64,000 bases of DNA from Theobroma cacao (lineage: Eukaryota > Streptophyta > Magnoliopsida > Malvales > Malvaceae), in assembly GCF_000208745.1 (NCBI RefSeq), contig NC_030852.1, positions 4,834,278 to 4,898,277 on the forward strand, given 5' to 3'. Both the position numbers and the translations under genes were made by a program. Positions 62,216 through 64,000 of the stretch are shown here, in pieces (the first letter of the stretch is position 1; every line of letters begins with the position of its first letter). The notes under the pieces are model-generated. The model saw only the letters and a list, made by a program, of their open reading frames with translations. It ran no database searches and was not told where the DNA came from.

Positions 62216-64000
62216 ATGCACATCAGCCGGGTGAGGTGATGGTGGTGTAAGTGCTTATATATATATACATATTTACTATATAGAGATATTTTGATTTAAA
62301 ATGTGATTGCATTGACTGTTGAAAACTTGAGTATTATCAATGTGTTCAATTTAATGTGCAATGTGGCATGAGTGGATTTTTCCGATGGTAGTGAAAGCCC
62401 CTTGGATTTTTTATCTAGCTAGAATTTCGTTGCAGCAAGAATGCCTTTTCGCTGTGGTGAGAGTCAATCTATTATGCTTGACTTGCTTGAAATCTACTAA
62501 AGTTTTCACTTCTCAACTTCCTTGTTATTCATGAGTCTTTTGTCATCAAGTAACTAAAAGACTAAGGGTTTGAATGAGGAGTTTCTAAATAAAGATAAAT
62601 TAAATTGCATTGTTTTGAACTTAAGTGCATCATGCTTTCTAAACCTTCCTTAACGTTGCTTGTTCCCTTCCTATGTTCACTCACTGAGTTTGTACTCACG
62701 TTTTTAAAATTCATGTTTTAGGTTTTTCTGAGTTAAAGGTGATTGGACCCTAGGATGAGGTGCTCTTCCCTATCCATTTTCAGTAGGTTCATTGTGACAT
62801 TAAATGTTAGCAACCGTGCCCAAAGTCACTCCACTAACGGTCAAGTTCTAATTACGTGTATATGACTATTTGTTGTGAAATGCGTAGATTCACTTGTCAA
62901 ATTATATGTATGTATATAATGGTTGATGATGCCATTATGAATACATGATTGGGTTTTATGAGTTGTTTTCATAGGAATTGTAATTGAGCATTATGAATTT
63001 TGGATTCTAAAGGAATATGGATTAACGTATAAGATCATGTAAGTAGGCTTGCTTGGGATTGGTGGGCTGAGCCCATTGGTCCCTTTCGTCGGTCATGGCC
63101 CGAAAATTGGGCTGTGACAGTTACATCCTCTCCATGGACTACACAAATGGCTTCAAGTTTAAACTTTCTGTAATGGTTTGTTAGGACCAATTAGAACGAT
63201 CATTAATGCTACCGCTGGAAGAGCACTTATTAGTAAATACATTGATGAGGCCTATGATTTGCTTGAGGAGATGCTTCAAATAACTATCAATGGCCATCTA
63301 AAAGATTAGGTGCAAGAAAAGTTGCTGGAATTCATGAGCTTGATGCAATAAATACCAGTAATGCACAATTAGCTGTTCTCATCAAGAAAATTGATAATTT
63401 GAGTGTTAATGTTGTTCAAAACCCTTTTGTGACTTGTGAGTTTTATGGTCAAGAACATTTTGATGATAGTTGCCCTATCTATACTGAATCTATTCAATTT
63501 ATTGAAAATAGATAGTAGAAAAATAATTCCTATTCCAACAATTATAATCCTGGTTGGAGGAATTATCCTAATTTCTCATAGAGCAACAACCAAATATCTT
63601 AATCAGCACTTAAACCAAATTTTCTTTTTGGATTTCTACCTAGAGCTCCTATGCTAAAGAAGAAACCTACTATGGAGGAGATGTTAATGTAATTCATGGA
63701 AAAAACTGATGCCTACATTGTTGGCTCCATAAGTTTTTGATGATAATAAAACATTCCCACTCATTAAGGTCTAACTTTACTACTTGAGTGTGCAGGATGA
63801 AAATGTATGTCAATAACAAATTAATCACTAGAAAGCAAATATCAAAACTCATTAAAATAAGGAGTTACAAATGAGCCACAAAACGAAGCTTCTTAGTCGG
63901 ATAATCAAGGGAGTTAGTTAGCTAAAATTCAAAAGTGAAGTTGGCCTGTTCAGAGACAGTAAGCTCTTAATCAATTAAAGCCTCACTTAACCAATTAAGA

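Larger units (their letters stand above)
60235..63119 (+). mobile_element. Solo long LTR inserted at the last base of another LTR, target duplication GTTAC
   Basis: GTTAC lies at 60230-60234 and 63120-63124. It runs TATAATACCCCGTAC (probably TGTAATACCCC originally) to GGGCTGTGACA, 2885 bases. It carries CGTGCATGTGCGGAGTGGGC minisatellite units, an unusual insert with a primer-binding site (61904-62114) and one degenerate palindrome pair (62425-62465). No coding region. Confidence 0.9.
57147..64000 (+). pseudogene. Athila-like gag, interrupted by stacked LTRs
   Basis: It starts at ATG 57147 (stop at codon 3), then NANTFEIKLAIIQIIQTFVQ, LPNDDPNAHVMNFLKICETF, VTDDAIRLRLFPFLLRDKAKSWL, and a stop after FITT. 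WERYKDLLRRCP precedes the insertion at 57631. The frame resumes at 63131 with GLHKWLQV-like, LGPIRTIINATAGRALISKYIDEAYDLLEEM and a CEFYGQEHFDDSCP remnant of the zinc motif. This is the gag domain shared by Athila elements. Stops and frameshifts are present, and it runs off the window. Confidence 0.88.

Overview
The window is AT-rich nuclear DNA of a eudicot plant. It shows one spliced laccase gene, plant-type retrotransposon classes (Ty1-copia SIRE/Maximus-like and Ale-like, Ty3 Athila-like and Ogre/Tat-like), a hAT DNA transposon and many plant-type microsatellites. The Ogre/Tat gag remnant at the left end resembles copies I associate with Malvaceae (cotton relatives); that is a weak inference. 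No tRNA, rRNA, CRISPR or bacterial-type feature was seen. The only convincing host gene is the laccase on the minus strand (five exons, 29736-37883, 579 codons, all copper ligands present).

Layout. 1-4508: minus-strand Ogre/Tat-like element (gag remnant, tRNA-Arg-type primer-binding site, 5' LTR), itself hit by an LTR at 1-163. 4509-17302: decayed SIRE-like copia pieces, with gag segments in scrambled order, broken by a 3.3-kb LTR (4569-7843, holding a 719-base assembly gap), a 3.2-kb LTR (8527-11773), a 510-bp foldback (12184-12693) and an Athila-type LTR (14950-16582). 17303-29130: the copia 3' LTR, split by a long LTR (17736-28045) that itself contains three further insertions. 29131-38508: laccase gene and flanks; its 6-kb intron 2 holds a MITE-like element and a 2.6-kb LTR. 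38517-41746: hAT element with an 8-bp target duplication and a dead transposase. 42515-44674: Ale-type copia start, cut by an LTR fragment. 44675-53067: second SIRE-like copia element (LTR, PBS, gag, pol) split by a 3.1-kb LTR. 53068-64000: Athila-like element (LTR, PBS, gag) whose leader is cut by one LTR and whose gag is cut by a stacked pair of LTRs.

The main theme is one superfamily of long LTRs, each 2.3-3.4 kb after removing nested insertions. They begin TGTGAGACC or TGTAA(C/T)ACCCC and end GTGACA. Eight complete copies have perfect 5-bp target duplications, and none has any visible internal region. They carry a 42-bp minisatellite that varies in copy number and clusters of a perfect GC-rich palindrome. 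Their nesting gives a relative insertion history, and at least one copy looks like a mosaic of two subfamilies. I did not find a clearly new functional gene system. The LTR-only family, its palindrome and minisatellite content and the LTR-like foldback are the least conventional things here.
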